Origin: Icerya purchasi
Lineage: Eukaryota; Arthropoda; Insecta; Hemiptera; Monophlebidae
Assembly (NCBI GenBank): GCA_039619475.1
Contig: CM077116.1
Span: 380,952,760 to 381,016,759, forward strand
DNA length: 64,000 nucleotides
Reading direction: 5' to 3'
Each line of letters starts with the position of its first letter. Positions within the stretch are counted from its first letter, which is position 1. A program made the position numbers and the translations under genes. Under the pieces are notes generated by a model. The model saw nothing but the letters and a program-made list of their open reading frames with translations. It had not been told where the DNA came from and did no database searches. Of the stretch, positions 32,874 to 43,130 are shown piece after piece.

Positions 32874-34191
32874 CACCCTGTCAAGAAAGTATCGGGAATT
32901 GTTAAATTAAACGAACAATTTTTAATTTTCATCCAAATTTATTTTGTCACCTTCAAAATAACATCCATTCGAAGCGATGCACATATGCCAACGCTTTTTC
33001 CACTCGGCAAAGCACTTCTGATAGGCGGTTTCCGGGATGGCCTTTAGCTCTCGCGTCGCATTCGTCTTAATGTCATCAATCGATTCGAAGCGCATTCCCC
33101 GTAGCGGAAATTTGAGTTTTGAGAATAGGAAGAAGTCGCAGGGTGCTAAATCTGGTGAATACGGCGGTTGTTCGATGATATTTACCGAGTGTTTGGCCAA
33201 AAACTCATTCACAATTATGGCTTTGTGAGACGGCGCATTATCGTGATGGAGAATCCAAGAATTGTCGACCCACAAATCGTTACGTTTACGACGGATAGCC
33301 TCTCTCAAACGTCTCAAAACACTTAAGTAAAACTCTTTGGTGACTGTCTGTCCGGCTGGCACATATTCATAGTGTACCACGCCTCGAATATCGAAGAAAA
33401 CAATCAACATGATCTTCACTTTCGATCGGCTTTGGCGAGGTTTTTTCGGCTTTGGCGCGCCAATTGGCCGCCATTCGGACGATTGCTGGTTCGTAAGCGT
33501 GTCGTACTCGTACACCCATGTCTCGTCACCAGTAATTATCTTTTCCAAGAAGGTAGGATCCAAATTGGCTCGATCCAGCATGTCTGCAGCTACCTGTTCT
33601 CGGTACTTTTTTTGAAAGAAATTCAGGTCTTTCGGAACAAGCCGAGCCGCAACGCGTTGCATACCCAATTTTTCGTGCACAATCGTACGTACGCTCTCGT
33701 GTGACATGCCCAATCCATGAGCCATCTCTCTCAAGCTCACATGACAATTTTCAGCAACGATTTCCTTGATTTTATCGACGTTATCATCGGTCACACTCGT
33801 TGAAGGCCGTCCAGAGCGAGGCATGTCTTCGACCGTCTCCCGACCATCCTTGAACGCTCTGTACCACTCGTAAACCCGCGTTTTTGATAAAGCAGATTCA
33901 CCAAAAGCCTTCTGTAACATTTTCAGTGTATCGGCACAAGAAATTTCGTTCGAAACACAGAATTTAACACAAGTACGTTGTTCAATATTTTCACTCATTG
34001 TAAAACTTCGACAAAACCTTCAAGGTCGACTGATTTTAACAGCTGCTGTAAACACACTGGTTGACAGATCGCGCTAAAAATAGGCATCATAATACAAAAC
34101 AGTTGTACCAACCTGGAAAAAAAAAATTATCTGCCTAGCTATTACCCGGGAGATTTAAATTGACAATTCCCGATACTTTCTTGACAGGGTG
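32874..34191 (-). mobile_element. complete mariner transposon, 1,318 bp
   Basis: Ends are perfect 29-bp terminal inverted repeats beginning CACCCTGTCAAGAAAGTATC on the plus strand at 32874 and mirrored at 34163-34191. TA dinucleotides flank both sides (32872-32873 and 34192-34193), the mariner TSD. The only gene is the transposase on the minus strand. Size, TIR length and ORF length are those of a full mariner. It is inserted within the plus-strand Jockey-like RT relic, whose pieces resume at 34201. Intact TIRs and ORF suggest recent activity; whether it can still move is not shown by the sequence. Confidence 0.95.
32922..33998 (-). CDS. mariner transposase (DD34D), 358 aa
   Basis: Cut-and-paste transposase acting on its own TIRs in the nucleus. 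The N-terminus (residues 1-110) has two helix-turn-helix units, joined by a GRETVEDMPRSGRPSTS linker typical of mariners. The catalytic core has ITGDETWVYEYD (D158), LHHDNAPSH (D253) and YSPDLAPCDFFLF (D288); D253 and D288 are separated by 34 residues, giving the DD34D triad of mariner. The usual WVPHEL-type linker motif is present as RLVPKDL (119-125). The start ATG at 33998 gives a length (358) close to the family's 340-360. No stop or frameshift. Short 5' and 3' UTRs (about 190 and 48 bp) separate it from the TIR ends. Subfamily was not assigned. Confidence 0.96.
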   Translation of the reverse strand: MSENIEQRTCVKFCVSNEISCADTLKMLQKAFGESALSKTRVYEWYRAFKDGRETVEDMPRSGRPSTSVTDDNVDKIKEIVAENCHVSLREMAHGLGMSHESVRTIVHEKLGMQRVAARLVPKDLNFFQKKYREQVAADMLDRANLDPTFLEKIITGDETWVYEYDTLTNQQSSEWRPIGAPKPKKPRQSRSKVKIMLIVFFDIRGVVHYEYVPAGQTVTKEFYLSVLRRLREAIRRKRNDLWVDNSWILHHDNAPSHKAIIVNEFLAKHSVNIIEQPPYSPDLAPCDFFLFSKLKFPLRGMRFESIDDIKTNATRELKAIPETAYQKCFAEWKKRWHMCIASNGCYFEGDKINLDEN

Positions 34192-34200
34192 TATATTGAT

Positions 34201-34440
34201 CACAACAACAGATAGTAAAAGTGCTCATTTTTAAAATACTTCAGATACCTCGATGAGCAGCTAACCTACAATAATCACAAGGGTAAATCGAAATTTTTAT
34301 GCCTGTCGTTTATTTAATATAAAAAGTATAAAATTTCATTAGAAAATAAACTGCTCACTTACAAAAGTGCCGCATTTATTCTGTTTTCTTATACGGAGCT
34401 ACACGGTTTGTTTTCCTCATTTCTAAAACTTTGTGCGAGG
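34201..34440 (+). pseudogene. RT thumb relic, continuation of the Jockey-like element after mariner
   Basis: Frame reads KYFRYLDEQLTYNNHKGKSK, a stop, then KKYKISLENKLLTYKSAAFI and LFSYTELHG, matching KYLGVxLDxxLTxxxHI ... KLSLKNKLLLYKxxxRPIxTYxxxLWG. The correct order and strand relative to 32045-32780 show that the mariner split one older element. Confidence 0.65.
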
Positions 34441-34479
34441 CCGTTTTTTTTAATAATATTAAAATTTTTCTTATTACAA

Positions 34480-35375
34480 TAATATTCACAACAGCCCCAT
34501 ACAATTAAGTTTTTTCTTGCCTGTGATCCCATTTATAATCATGTACTAATTAGTTCTTATTAAAAATACTTATTATTAATTTATCGAATTTTGCTTACGG
34601 TGTGCCATTTCTTTAACGGCGAATTTATTAAATTCTTTAAAAAGGTTTGTAACTAAATCCGTTTGCTTGTAAATTATTAAATATTTTATTAGCATGATTG
34701 CAACCATTTAATATATGCCCTACATTATCTATGAAATTACATCTTTTACGGTTTTCGCTATCTATAATTTTGAACTTCTATAAATAAATTCAAAAATTGC
34801 CATGTCCGGATATGAACTACACGTTAAAAAAATTAGATACAAAGTCCTTATTATTCATTCTATCTATGATGTTGGGAAAGAAGTGTTTAGCAAGCCCGTT
34901 ATATTTATTCCATATCTCTTGATATTTATCAATGTAGTATTCGTTTAAAATTCTTTTAAATTGTTTTTCTTTTAGCACTTTATTTTCATAATTGTAGTAA
35001 GGAAAACTATATCTAACGTTACTAAAACTATGCGATTTATCCCAACTTTATTTTTAATTGCAAACAAGCTTTTTTTTTTTTTGCAGTTCGTATTCGATAG
35101 GCAACATGCCTGCGATAACTATTGCAGCCATATAGCTGGTACTTCTGTACGCTTTAATCAGTTTAATGGCAACCTCTCTTTGAAAACCTTTAATTATTAC
35201 TTAGAAATTTGTTGGTCCCTAGCATATTTAAATAAATAATACTGCCGTAAATAATATTTGGTACTATTATACATTTAAACAATATCATTCGCTTTTTATA
35301 ATTTATTCGATTACTGTTGTTGAAAAGTTTGCTGAAAATCGGCATGAAATAGGTAGAACGATGTAATGGCATGGG
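34480..35375 (-). pseudogene. R1-like retrotransposon C-terminal relic
   Basis: Minus-strand frames in order: KLFNNSNRINYKKRMILFKC and IIVPNIIYGSIIYLNM (35190-35372), then GFQREVAIKLIKAYRSTSYM and AAIVIAGMLPIEYEL, then FKRILNEYYIDKYQEIWNK, NGLAKHFFPNIIDRMN, ISGHGNF and finally a CNFID...HILNGCNHANK-like tail. The QRxxLLxLxxAYRTxSxxAxxVIAGxxPLxLE block and a later FLTGHGxF plus cysteine/histidine tail are characteristic of R1-clade ORF2 C-termini. Frameshifts and stops throughout. The RT core lies outside and is missing. Confidence 0.7.
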
Positions 35376-35985
35376 CGTAGCTGAAATTTTTTTCCCGATG
35401 GGGGGGAGGCAGCTGACCAGCTGAATATATGTATATGTATATGTGTGTGCGCACGTATAATCGTAGTATATTAAAAAATTGATATCAAATTAATAACTTA
35501 AATAAATATATAATCAAAATAATTAACTGCTTATTTAGAAAGGGTTTTATTTACAGATCACTTAATTTTTAAATACCATGCAAATCCGTACCAAAGAATC
35601 AAAATACTTCAAAATCAGATACAGTTTATTATAATATACTTTACTGATTTATACATTTCTTATATAAGTTTCAATTTTCTGTGTTTTTCGCTGAACCGAT
35701 TAAAGACTGCCTCAGAAATTATTGTATTTTTGACTGTTTCATTCTCTATATGCAGGAAAGATATATATGAAAATCTATTTTGGAGCATGCCGTCAGATAG
35801 CCTGCATGCGAATAGGAAATTATTATGATCACTACGGTATCAATTTTGAAGTACATTGTACTTTTACACTTTTCAAATTTTTGTCCGTGTGACATTTAGA
35901 CGATTATTCTAGAGGGGGGGGGGCAATGAGGTTTCTAGGGTGAGCACTGTCCAACCTTGCCCCCCTCGAGAATAGCACGCACTTG
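35369..35985. repeat. dispersed repeat with G/C-tract ends
   Basis: Starts ATGGGCGTAGCTGAAATTTT and a G run (35400-35407), an end commonly seen in invertebrate repeats. Near the other end, AGAGGGGGGGGGGCAATGAG (35912-35931) and CCTTGCCCCCCTCG (35955-35970) can pair. Interior is AT-rich without coding sequence. Family unknown; a non-autonomous DNA element is likely. Confidence 0.4.
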
Positions 35986-36996
35986 AAAATCAGAAATTTG
36001 ATATTTGGATCTGTCTGCATGTGTTTAGGCGCCTCTGTATTTGCTTCTAGACTTTAATGTTGAAGAAAGTATGTTTCTTTCATAGGACTGTTTACATACA
36101 TATATCTGCTGAATACGTTAATTGCAGCTAGAATACTTTCTTGCGCCCAGCAGTGCTTTTAACTACACTGTCACCGCACCCGTGCAACTGTGTAAGCGCC
36201 ATCTTTCCCATTACTCCACTTTCTGTCCTCATATCACATCCTTCAAACGGAATGTAACCCAACACCTCCTTTACCCAATTAGACAGCGTCACGCACTCTG
36301 TCAACGCTACATGATCAAAGCACCACACCTACCCAAATTATCATTGCATAATTACGCCCCGCTATCGTCACAAGTCTGCTGCTTAAATATAATACCAATT
36401 TAAATGAATTAAGATAATTTGTAAAGTAGACTCTGTAACCCAGTGGCTATGTACAAGAGGGAAAGAGGCAACATTCCATTATAGCAGTGTGTACATTAGC
36501 ATTTTTATATACTCACAGAGCTTATAAGTGAAGCAAAAAGAATTATTAAAAATAGCCTTAGCGGTGGCAGAAAGAATAATCGAGCAAGAATTGTCAATAT
36601 ACACTATGAAAATCAACCGAAAACACTCGTAAACTTAGTAGCAAATGTTTGCCACAATACAATGTAAAAGAAAGTTATTAAAATGGCCAGTTAATTTAAT
36701 GTACCTGCCATCCGCAGCTGACACACACACCTGTGCATATCAAGATCAGAGTCTGAGTCTGAGTCATCACCCACTTCTTCAGAGTATGTAGCAATACGAA
36801 AAAGACTAATTCGCCCAGCAGATATGGAGGTAGAAAAACAGTAGAACGGCAACATTAAACTTCCAAAATTTAATGCATCTCACGCTCGAAACAATTAGTG
36901 ATAATATTTAAACCATCCATTTCCTTGTTTTTTATATATGTTGATTAATAATAAACGCACTGTTTTTAGGAAATATTTTAATTAATTTTTAAATAA
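35986..36996. other. spacer
   Basis: A 93-codon frame at 36122-36403 overlaps a 66-codon one on the other strand; neither has a recognisable motif. A short CA tract lies near 36721-36732. Confidence 0.5.
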
Positions 36997-37038
36997 ACTG
37001 CGACATGTTTCGGCAACAAAGTGCCGTAATCACGCAAT
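36997..37038 (-). ncRNA. decayed hammerhead-ribozyme-like motif
   Basis: On the minus strand: stem I 5' strand ATTGC (37038-37034), core GTGATTA (37033-37027) where CTGATGA is expected, stem II GGCA-CTTTGT-TGCC, GAAA, CATGTC, then GCAGT (37001-36997), which pairs with ATTGC. Order, spacing and a GUC cleavage triplet fit a minimal hammerhead with a very short palindromic stem III. Two core changes (C3 to G and G8 to T) should abolish cleavage. It lies 3' of the Penelope-like GIY-YIG relic on the same strand. Confidence 0.5.
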
Positions 37039-37250
37039 GCAATGTTGATGAAGTTAGAGAAAATAAATTACGTTCCTATCATTACGAAATCGATATAAAA
37101 AATAATATAAAATAAATCGATAAATCGTATAATTTTAATAATTGTAAATATTTTATATATATATATATATATATTAAAATAAATTATAAATTGCAATTAA
37201 GTAATGGATTATTAATATTAGGAATATAAAAAGTTAATAATAAGTGACAT

Positions 37251-37467
37251 AATAAACAATTATAACAAACATTATAAAAACAAAATAAATTTCTTACTTA
37301 GTAACGTTTTCGGGCACAACCTATCATCAGATAAAACACAATTATTTAGAACTTGCCTCCGATCACATATAATGAATTGCGTTTTAGCTGATGATGGGTT
37401 ATGCCCAGAAACGTTATTAAGTAAGAAATTTATTTTGTTCTTGTGATGTTTGTTATAATTGTTTATT
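37251..37467. ncRNA. inverted pair of hammerhead-ribozyme-like motifs at the Penelope-like 3' end
   Basis: Arms of about 92 bp (37251-37341 and 37375-37467) are nearly identical inverted copies separated by about 33 bp. The plus copy reads TTTTAG, CTGATGA (37388-37394), TGGG-TTATG-CCCA (stem II, 37395-37407), GAAA (37408-37411), CGTTA, TTAAG. The minus copy reads TTTTAT, CTGATGA (37330-37324), a partly eroded stem II, GAAAA (37311-37307), CGTTA, CTAAG. The core and stem II are intact in the plus copy; TTAG with CTAA would form stem I and put cleavage after UUA. Stem III would be tiny (palindromic ACGT), as described for hammerheads in Penelope-like elements. No RNA evidence is available here. 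Confidence 0.6.
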
Positions 37468-37603
37468 ATATAAGTTATTTTTAACTTTTTATATCTCTAT
37501 ATTTAACAAACAGAATGGAAAAAGATTCTTTATTAATATTAGGAATATTTTTATTTAATCAATGGTCCTTAAATTTCTGAAAATAATATATTTCTGCATC
37601 ATT

Positions 37604-38345
37604 TTATATATTATTATTATTAATTACTTTTATGATGTTTAAATCTATATTAATATTATATGTTAATTTATGATCGTTATTTATAATGTGGTCGGCTAGT
37701 GCAGATTTATGTAAATATTTATGCCGTATTGCATATATGTGCTCGCTACAACGTATTTTGAACGTTCTTCTTGTCTGTCCAATATAAAACTTTTTACAAG
37801 TATCACATGTGTTATTTTATAGATTCCTGATCCATCGTGTTTGTTATTTGAACTGGAATGTTGGTGTTTAATAGTTTAGAAATAATGTATTGTTCGTTTG
37901 GTATGCTATTTTAAATTTATTACTGAGGATATTAGTGACATTATAAATAGATGGATTTGTAAATATAAATTTTGTCCGAAAACGAGTGGGGTAGTGTTAT
38001 TATTTAATTTTCTTTTTTTTTGGACGTCGAAAATTCAACCCATTGACAATTAATTGTTTGTGTTTATAATTATTTATTTTCCTAATATTATTTTTTTATA
38101 TGTGTTTTTTTAGTAATGCGATCAATTAAAATCGGATCGTAATTATTATTTTTCACTAATAATTTTATTATGTTTAATTCTGTTTTTTATCTATACTGTT
38201 AAGTGGTGTATTATGCGTTCTGTATAAATAAACATGGAATGTTGATAGCTTGTGTGATTTTGGATGATTGGAAATTAATTAATAGTTACAGTTGATGGAA
38301 AACAATAATTCATCAGTGGTCGAAAATTATTATGCGAATAATACT
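37604..38345 (-). pseudogene. Penelope-like retroelement, end of RT linker and GIY-YIG endonuclease
   Basis: Minus-strand frames read SHKLSTFHVYLYRTHNTPLN (near 38270), ELNIIKLLVKNNNYDPILID, KKTHIKKLRKINNY-like basic sequence, YPTRFRTKFIFTNPSIYNVT and NILSNKFKIAYQTNNTLF, then GSGIYKI...TCDTCKKFYIGQTRRTF and KIRCSEHIYAIRHKYLHKSA with a stop at 37604-37606. The GIY...YIG pair with the CDTCKK segment and the following arginine/histidine region match the endonuclease domain that Penelope-like elements carry after RT. At least three frameshifts or stops, including a one-base shift between GIYKIT and CDTC, inactivate it. RT core not present. Hammerhead-like motifs lie just 3'. Confidence 0.8.
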
Positions 38346-39114
38346 AACACTGCTTTATAAACACAAGCTCCAGCAGTACTAGCTCCAGAGGAGCGAGCGA
38401 AATAATACCTATGATTATTCAATGTCATAACGTGTTGCGCACATCCGCAGAAGTGACCCCAAAAGGCAATAATTCCGAACAAATTTTTTCATCCTGCATA
38501 TTTGAAGCACATGTGCGAATACTTCAAGACATATACGATTTTCAATATGGCCCAACATAAATTTTGACAATATAATACAATTTGAAGCTGCCAACGGCAC
38601 ATAACGATGAAACCTTACAGACTCATATCGCGTTTCATGTCTACAGCTCCGAAATAATAAAAGGAAACGGCAAAAATGTTGAAGCTATGAAGTATTAGAG
38701 ACCCACAAACATACTATATTTGTGAAAATCGAATAAGTTCACGATCCGTAATTTTCCCCAGCTAATGTGATGTCGGAACTCTAGAGGGCGGTATTTTTAC
38801 AGAAAATGCCTAAATTCGGTGCCACCAGAACACACCCATATAAATATGTATATTGCAGCATTATCTACATGTAGAGATACCTAATGTATAAGATGTTTTA
38901 CAATTAATAAATATATATATTATATTAAAATGAGTAGTAAGTTGATAACGCTAATCTCACGAAAATTTAAAGCAAAATGTCGTTACATAAAAGTGAAAAG
39001 TAATCAACGAACGAGGCGCGGTTGATATTGTAAAACCGACTGATCATCGCTACATTCAAGTTTACTTACTTTGTTTACTTTGCTGATTTATGTGCCGTGT
39101 GCTGCATCTAGGCC
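38346..39114. other. spacer
   Basis: A 61-codon minus-strand frame at 38415-38600 has no recognised motif. A TA-rich tract lies at 38908-38930. Confidence 0.5.
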
Positions 39115-39182
39115 AGAGGCACGATAGGAGTGTATGGGTGCTTAAATCGTAGAGTATAAGTTGATTAATTTAAGACAGGTTA

Positions 39183-39389
39183 TTAGGTTGTGGGAAGCTT
39201 TGAGGGAGTCGGAAAGAATATTTTGGAATATAAATGGTTGGTCGAGAATTGTTTTTTGATAATTATATTGCGGGCAGCGTACAAAGAAGTGATATACAGT
39301 GATAGGGACATTATGCAGTGTGAACCAATGGGAGTGGGTTGATTTTTAAGAAGATAGCTATGTGTGATTTTAGTGTGGCCTAAATGCAA
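39183..39389 (-). pseudogene. C-terminal tail of the Jockey-like ORF2
   Basis: MHLGHTKITHSYLLKNQPTP with IGSHCIMSLSLYI corresponds to the RLRLGHTRLTHSYLLxxxPPPxCxxC tail after the RT or RNase H part of Jockey elements; one cysteine of the pair is lost. The stop is at 39183. Confidence 0.65.
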
Positions 39390-39839
39390 ACGAACGATAA
39401 CGACTTTTTATTTCCTGTTTTTTGATGTGGAGGTAGAGTCATGTTTAGCACGTAGCTTGTTGGAGGATGATGTTGTTGTCCACTTGAAAAATCCATTTTT
39501 GATTTGATAATGGAATGATATATTTTTAGTAGCGATGTTCGATTACAGTCGTAGGTGGTATGAGCAAGAGTTCTTTAATTAGATGGAGTTTGGTAATTCA
39601 GTTAACTTTTAGCTTGCTAATATTATGTCTTCACGTTAGTCTGCTTTCGACGATTAGTCCGAGGTATTTTTTCAGTGTCTGCTGTTCTGATATGTGAGCC
39701 GTTTAATCGAAGGTTTAGATTCTGCTTGCATTTTTTAAGTCGACAGAAGTGGACTTGGAGCAAGAGATTTCGAAACCGAATTTGGTTGACTAATTGACTA
39801 ATTAGTAAATGGTCTCTTGCAATATTTCCTCACCGAGAG

Positions 39840-40300
39840 AAACATGTGAGGCCGAGATAAAGATGATGAAATCATCGGCATATAGTGCATAGTTACCGTT
39901 TTACAACGTCATTGATAGCGATGTTGAATAGTGTCCGACTTAAAACAGATCCTTGAGGAACTCCATTAAATAATTTGTAACATGATGAGATTGAATCTTT
40001 AATTCGGACATGTAATTGGCGGGAGCTGAGAAAATTCTGAATAAAAAACCCAAGTGGCTTTGAATATCCCAGTTCTGTGGCGTCAACAGAATCTTGTTTA
40101 TGTGAACTTGATCGGACGCTTTTACGAAGTCGAAAAAAATAGTTCAATGATGGTGTTTGTCCGAAAATGATGTTTGAATGGAATTTCTCAAGTACATTAG
40201 TTGATCTATAAAGGATCGACCGGTTCTGAAGCCACATTGTTTCTTCGTAAGTTTCTTGATTCGAGGAGCCATAATAGCCGTTTATTAACAATTCGTTCAA
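39840..40300 (-). pseudogene. RT domain of the Jockey-like ORF2
   Basis: Carries MNELLINGYYGSSNQETYEE, a decayed motif A region, NFLSSRQLHVRIKDSISSCY, GVPQGSVLSRTLFNIAIND (motif B) and then, after a frameshift at about 39893, NYALYADDFIIFISASHVSL with catalytic YADD near 39870-39890. Motif B and YADD are kept, but the frame is broken. Upstream RT motifs are in the decayed region 40300-40461. Confidence 0.75.
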
Positions 40301-41360
40301 AGATTGTACTAGTTACTGATGTTAAAGAAATGAGTTGATAGTTGTTGATGCTAAGACGGATTTTTGCCTGCTTTAAGGATTGGAATGATTTCTGCCGTCT
40401 TCCATAATTTAAGGAAAGTATGTGTTGTCTATACTTTATTAAAAATAGATAGGAGGAAATTTATTGTGGATTCCGAGAAGTTAAACAGCATGAATGAATA
40501 AACTCTGTCGGGGCCAGGGGATGAAATTTTTGTGTCTTTAATGGCGCGTTTGAGTTCATTGATTGTGTAATGTGCGAGTTGTATGGCTTGTCATTTGATA
40601 AGAAAAAGTGGTACTGGCAGTAGTTGTTATTCGTATTCACGCTATTATCAGAGAGATTACGTGCTAGTATATCTGCAAATGCTGCAGCGATTAAATTTTC
40701 ATCAGTAACAATGTGATTATTGATGAGAATACAGAAAGGTGAGGGCAAGAATGATCCCCTATTTATAATTTGAATTTTCTTCCAGACTGCCGCCGAAGTT
40801 GTTTTAAGATCGATTAAGTTCACATATTCTTACCAGGACTTACGTTAGGATTGTTTTAAAATGTATCGTGCTCGTCCCGGAGTTTCTGGAAAGTTATGTG
40901 ACTTTCTAAAGAAGGATGAGATTTCAATTTCTTCAGGACTTTGCGGCGGTTTCTTATAGCAGCGGAACATTCTGTAGATCACCATGGAATAGCGTTGGAG
41001 CGGATTTTTATTTTTGGAGAAAGTAAGTTGACGTGGGACACTATTGATTGGTAAACACCATTGTATATGGAGGTTTCAGGATCTAGTTTGCTGATGTCTT
41101 TGGAATTCAAAGTGTGGGTTAAGGTGTTGTTGAAAGCTGACCAATCCATTCTTCGGTAGGCGTATTTGTGTTTTGGAGGCGGAGAAGAATGACGTGATTT
41201 CTTTGGGCGAATTGCGATGGTTTGGCGATGATCGCTACCACTCAGGTCATAGTGACCAAAGACTTGAAATAGACTTGGTTCTGAAAGAGAAATTGTAGTA
41301 CCGAGGTTGTAATTTTGAATTAGATTTGCCAATATTTGTCCTTTTTTGTTTCTCTTGGTA

Positions 41361-41768
41361 CTACCCCATGATGGGGAGTGAGCATTTAAAATCGCCGCAT
41401 AGTAAAAACGGGCGTGGTAGAGTAGTAATAATGCTGTTAAGATCTTCCATGTCGGTATTATTGTTTAGGGGAAGATAGATTAATCCGATGGTGAGTAGTG
41501 TAGAAGGAAATATTTTTTCTGCAACAGCTTCGATGGCAGTTTGTATGTGTATTTGTTCAAAATGTATTGAAGACTTGACTGCTAATAAAACACCGGCAGA
41601 CGCGCAAAGAAGGGATGACCGATCTAATGAAAGTATGTTGAAGGATGGAATGTTAATACAGAAATTATGTTTTGTGTGGGTCTCTTGCAAACAGATAATG
41701 GACGGTTCGTATCGATGGATGAGAACTTTTAATTTCCCTAAATGACTGAAGAAACCATTACAGTTCAA
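41361..41768 (-). pseudogene. APE-type endonuclease domain of the Jockey-like ORF2
   Basis: Starts MNCNGFFSHLGKLKVLIHRY, then IICLQETHTKHN (catalytic E), a Jockey-like middle with SSLLCASAGVLLAVKSSI, LTIGLIYLPLNN, and LLCGDFKCSLP where GDFN is expected (N to K, likely inactivating). The stop follows at 41361 where HHxxWG should lead on; the following frame (41332-40979) has YDLSGSDHRQTI, the SDH motif of the same domain, so a frameshift separates the two. Confidence 0.75.
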
Positions 41769-42380
41769 GCTTATGAGTGATTTTTTGTTACTTTTGATAC
41801 GTTGAATAATATTACTAATTTTGTTGAAGTAGGAAGGATGGTTTCAAAAGTTAGGCTTGGTGGATACTTGATTTTATGGAGGAAAAATTAATGATGTTTT
41901 TTAGTTTTTGTTTTAGTTTAGTGAATCGAATTTTTATCGATTTGTTATTTAAGAAAACGGAAGTTTCTTCGAGCAATTTTTAGTGTATCTATCGGAGAGT
42001 CATTGAACTCAGCAAGAGTTTGATTTATATTTGTAATCGATTTACTTTTAGTATTATCCATTAATAAGCAGAAATTTGTAGCTGAAAGTGGAAATTCTTT
42101 AGTGTTAAATTTTTTGTTAATGATGTCTTCGACTGCTTTTATAAAATCTCTTATAGAAGGTTGTTCTATATCTTGTTCTGATTCATCTTCAGATAGATTA
42201 AATGATTGGCTTGTCAAGAGAGTGAGACTGAGCGTTGTCATTAAATTTAGTTCTAATACATTGTTTTTTAGGTTTAATTAACTTTAAGGTTTTGGCAGAG
42301 ACTGTATTTGATTGAGTTTGGTCGTTTTCTAAAGTGAAGATAGCGTTGAAGCGATTGACGGTGGTGGACGTTTAGAAACG

Positions 42381-43105
42381 TTAGAAGAAAAGGCATTTAT
42401 AACGTGATGAGGGATTAGTGACTGTTAGATGGGTAGAGAGATCGATTTCCGTCACTATTTCTGAGTTTTCTATTGAGTCTTCTACTTCTTCGTCAATAAA
42501 CTGATTGTAATCATCTGCTTTATGGCCTTTTGTGTTACATCTAAAACAAGAGAGGTCGTCTGAAGAGAGAAAAATATGGTAGGAGTGATCAGAATACGTT
42601 AGATTGAAGGAATTTTGGTAAAGATGAAAGGTCATTTTCAGACTGGATATTTACTTGGCGGCGTCAACTTATGACATGAGAAAACCTGCCGTCAGATGAG
42701 TTGACGCGTAAAATGGCTGTTGGAGATAAACGTTTTAATTTAAAAGTATTCACAAGTACTTTTTCGATTTCTGAGTTTAGGACAGTCAGCGAGACATTAG
42801 AGAGCATTAGTTTTTTTGAAGGTGTTTTGAGTTTCCTTGTTTCGATAAAACTATTTTCATAATTAAAGCCTCCATGTTCTGCTTGGAATTTTTCCACAAC
42901 ATCTTTTATTAGGGAGAAAAATGATGACCCTATTACCATTAACTCGGGAAGCGGCTATAATATTTGTAGTGCTTCCGACAAGATGTTGGATTGAGAGGAA
43001 GTAGTTGCGGATTTTAACTCGTCCAACGTGATTAAAAATGATTGCTTGGTCTTCTTTGGGATAGGTCATTGTAGTAATCGGAATAACTCGTTGTTTTATC
43101 TGCAT
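42381..43105 (-). pseudogene. ORF1 (gag-like) of the Jockey-like element
   Basis: Three overlapping open pieces (42863-43105, 42664-42939, 42381-42635) in different frames make up one protein. The first has MQIKQRVIPITTMTYPKEDQ and RVNGNRVIIFLPNK, like the RNA-binding part of Jockey ORF1 (GRVFVYFPN-type). The second has VRVNSSDGRFSHVI-like sequence. The third has CFRCNTKGHKADDY, a CCHC knuckle whose last cysteine is replaced by tyrosine. Frameshifts at about 42900 and 42650. Confidence 0.6.
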
Positions 43106-43130
43106 AGGATGGACGAGTTACTTGGACAGT

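Larger units (their letters stand above)
39115..43130 (-). mobile_element. decayed Jockey-like retrotransposon, nearly full length
   Basis: Minus-strand coding relics occur in element order: gag-like ORF1 (43105-42381), further ORF1 or linker (42241-41945), APE endonuclease (41768-41361), linker (41332-40461), RT (40300-39840) and a C-terminal piece (39389-39183). This is the Jockey layout: ORF1 with zinc knuckle, then EN-RT in ORF2. Roughly 4 kb, with stops and frameshifts in every part. The section between the RT active site and the C-terminal tail (about 39400-39830) is poorly preserved or shortened. Ends were not fixed; no poly(A) tail was seen near 39110. Confidence 0.8.

Noticed and set aside
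33037..33747. frames on both strands within the mariner
   Set aside because: Shadows of the transposase gene.
36122..36403. 93-codon plus-strand frame
   Set aside because: No motif, and a frame of similar quality lies on the opposite strand.
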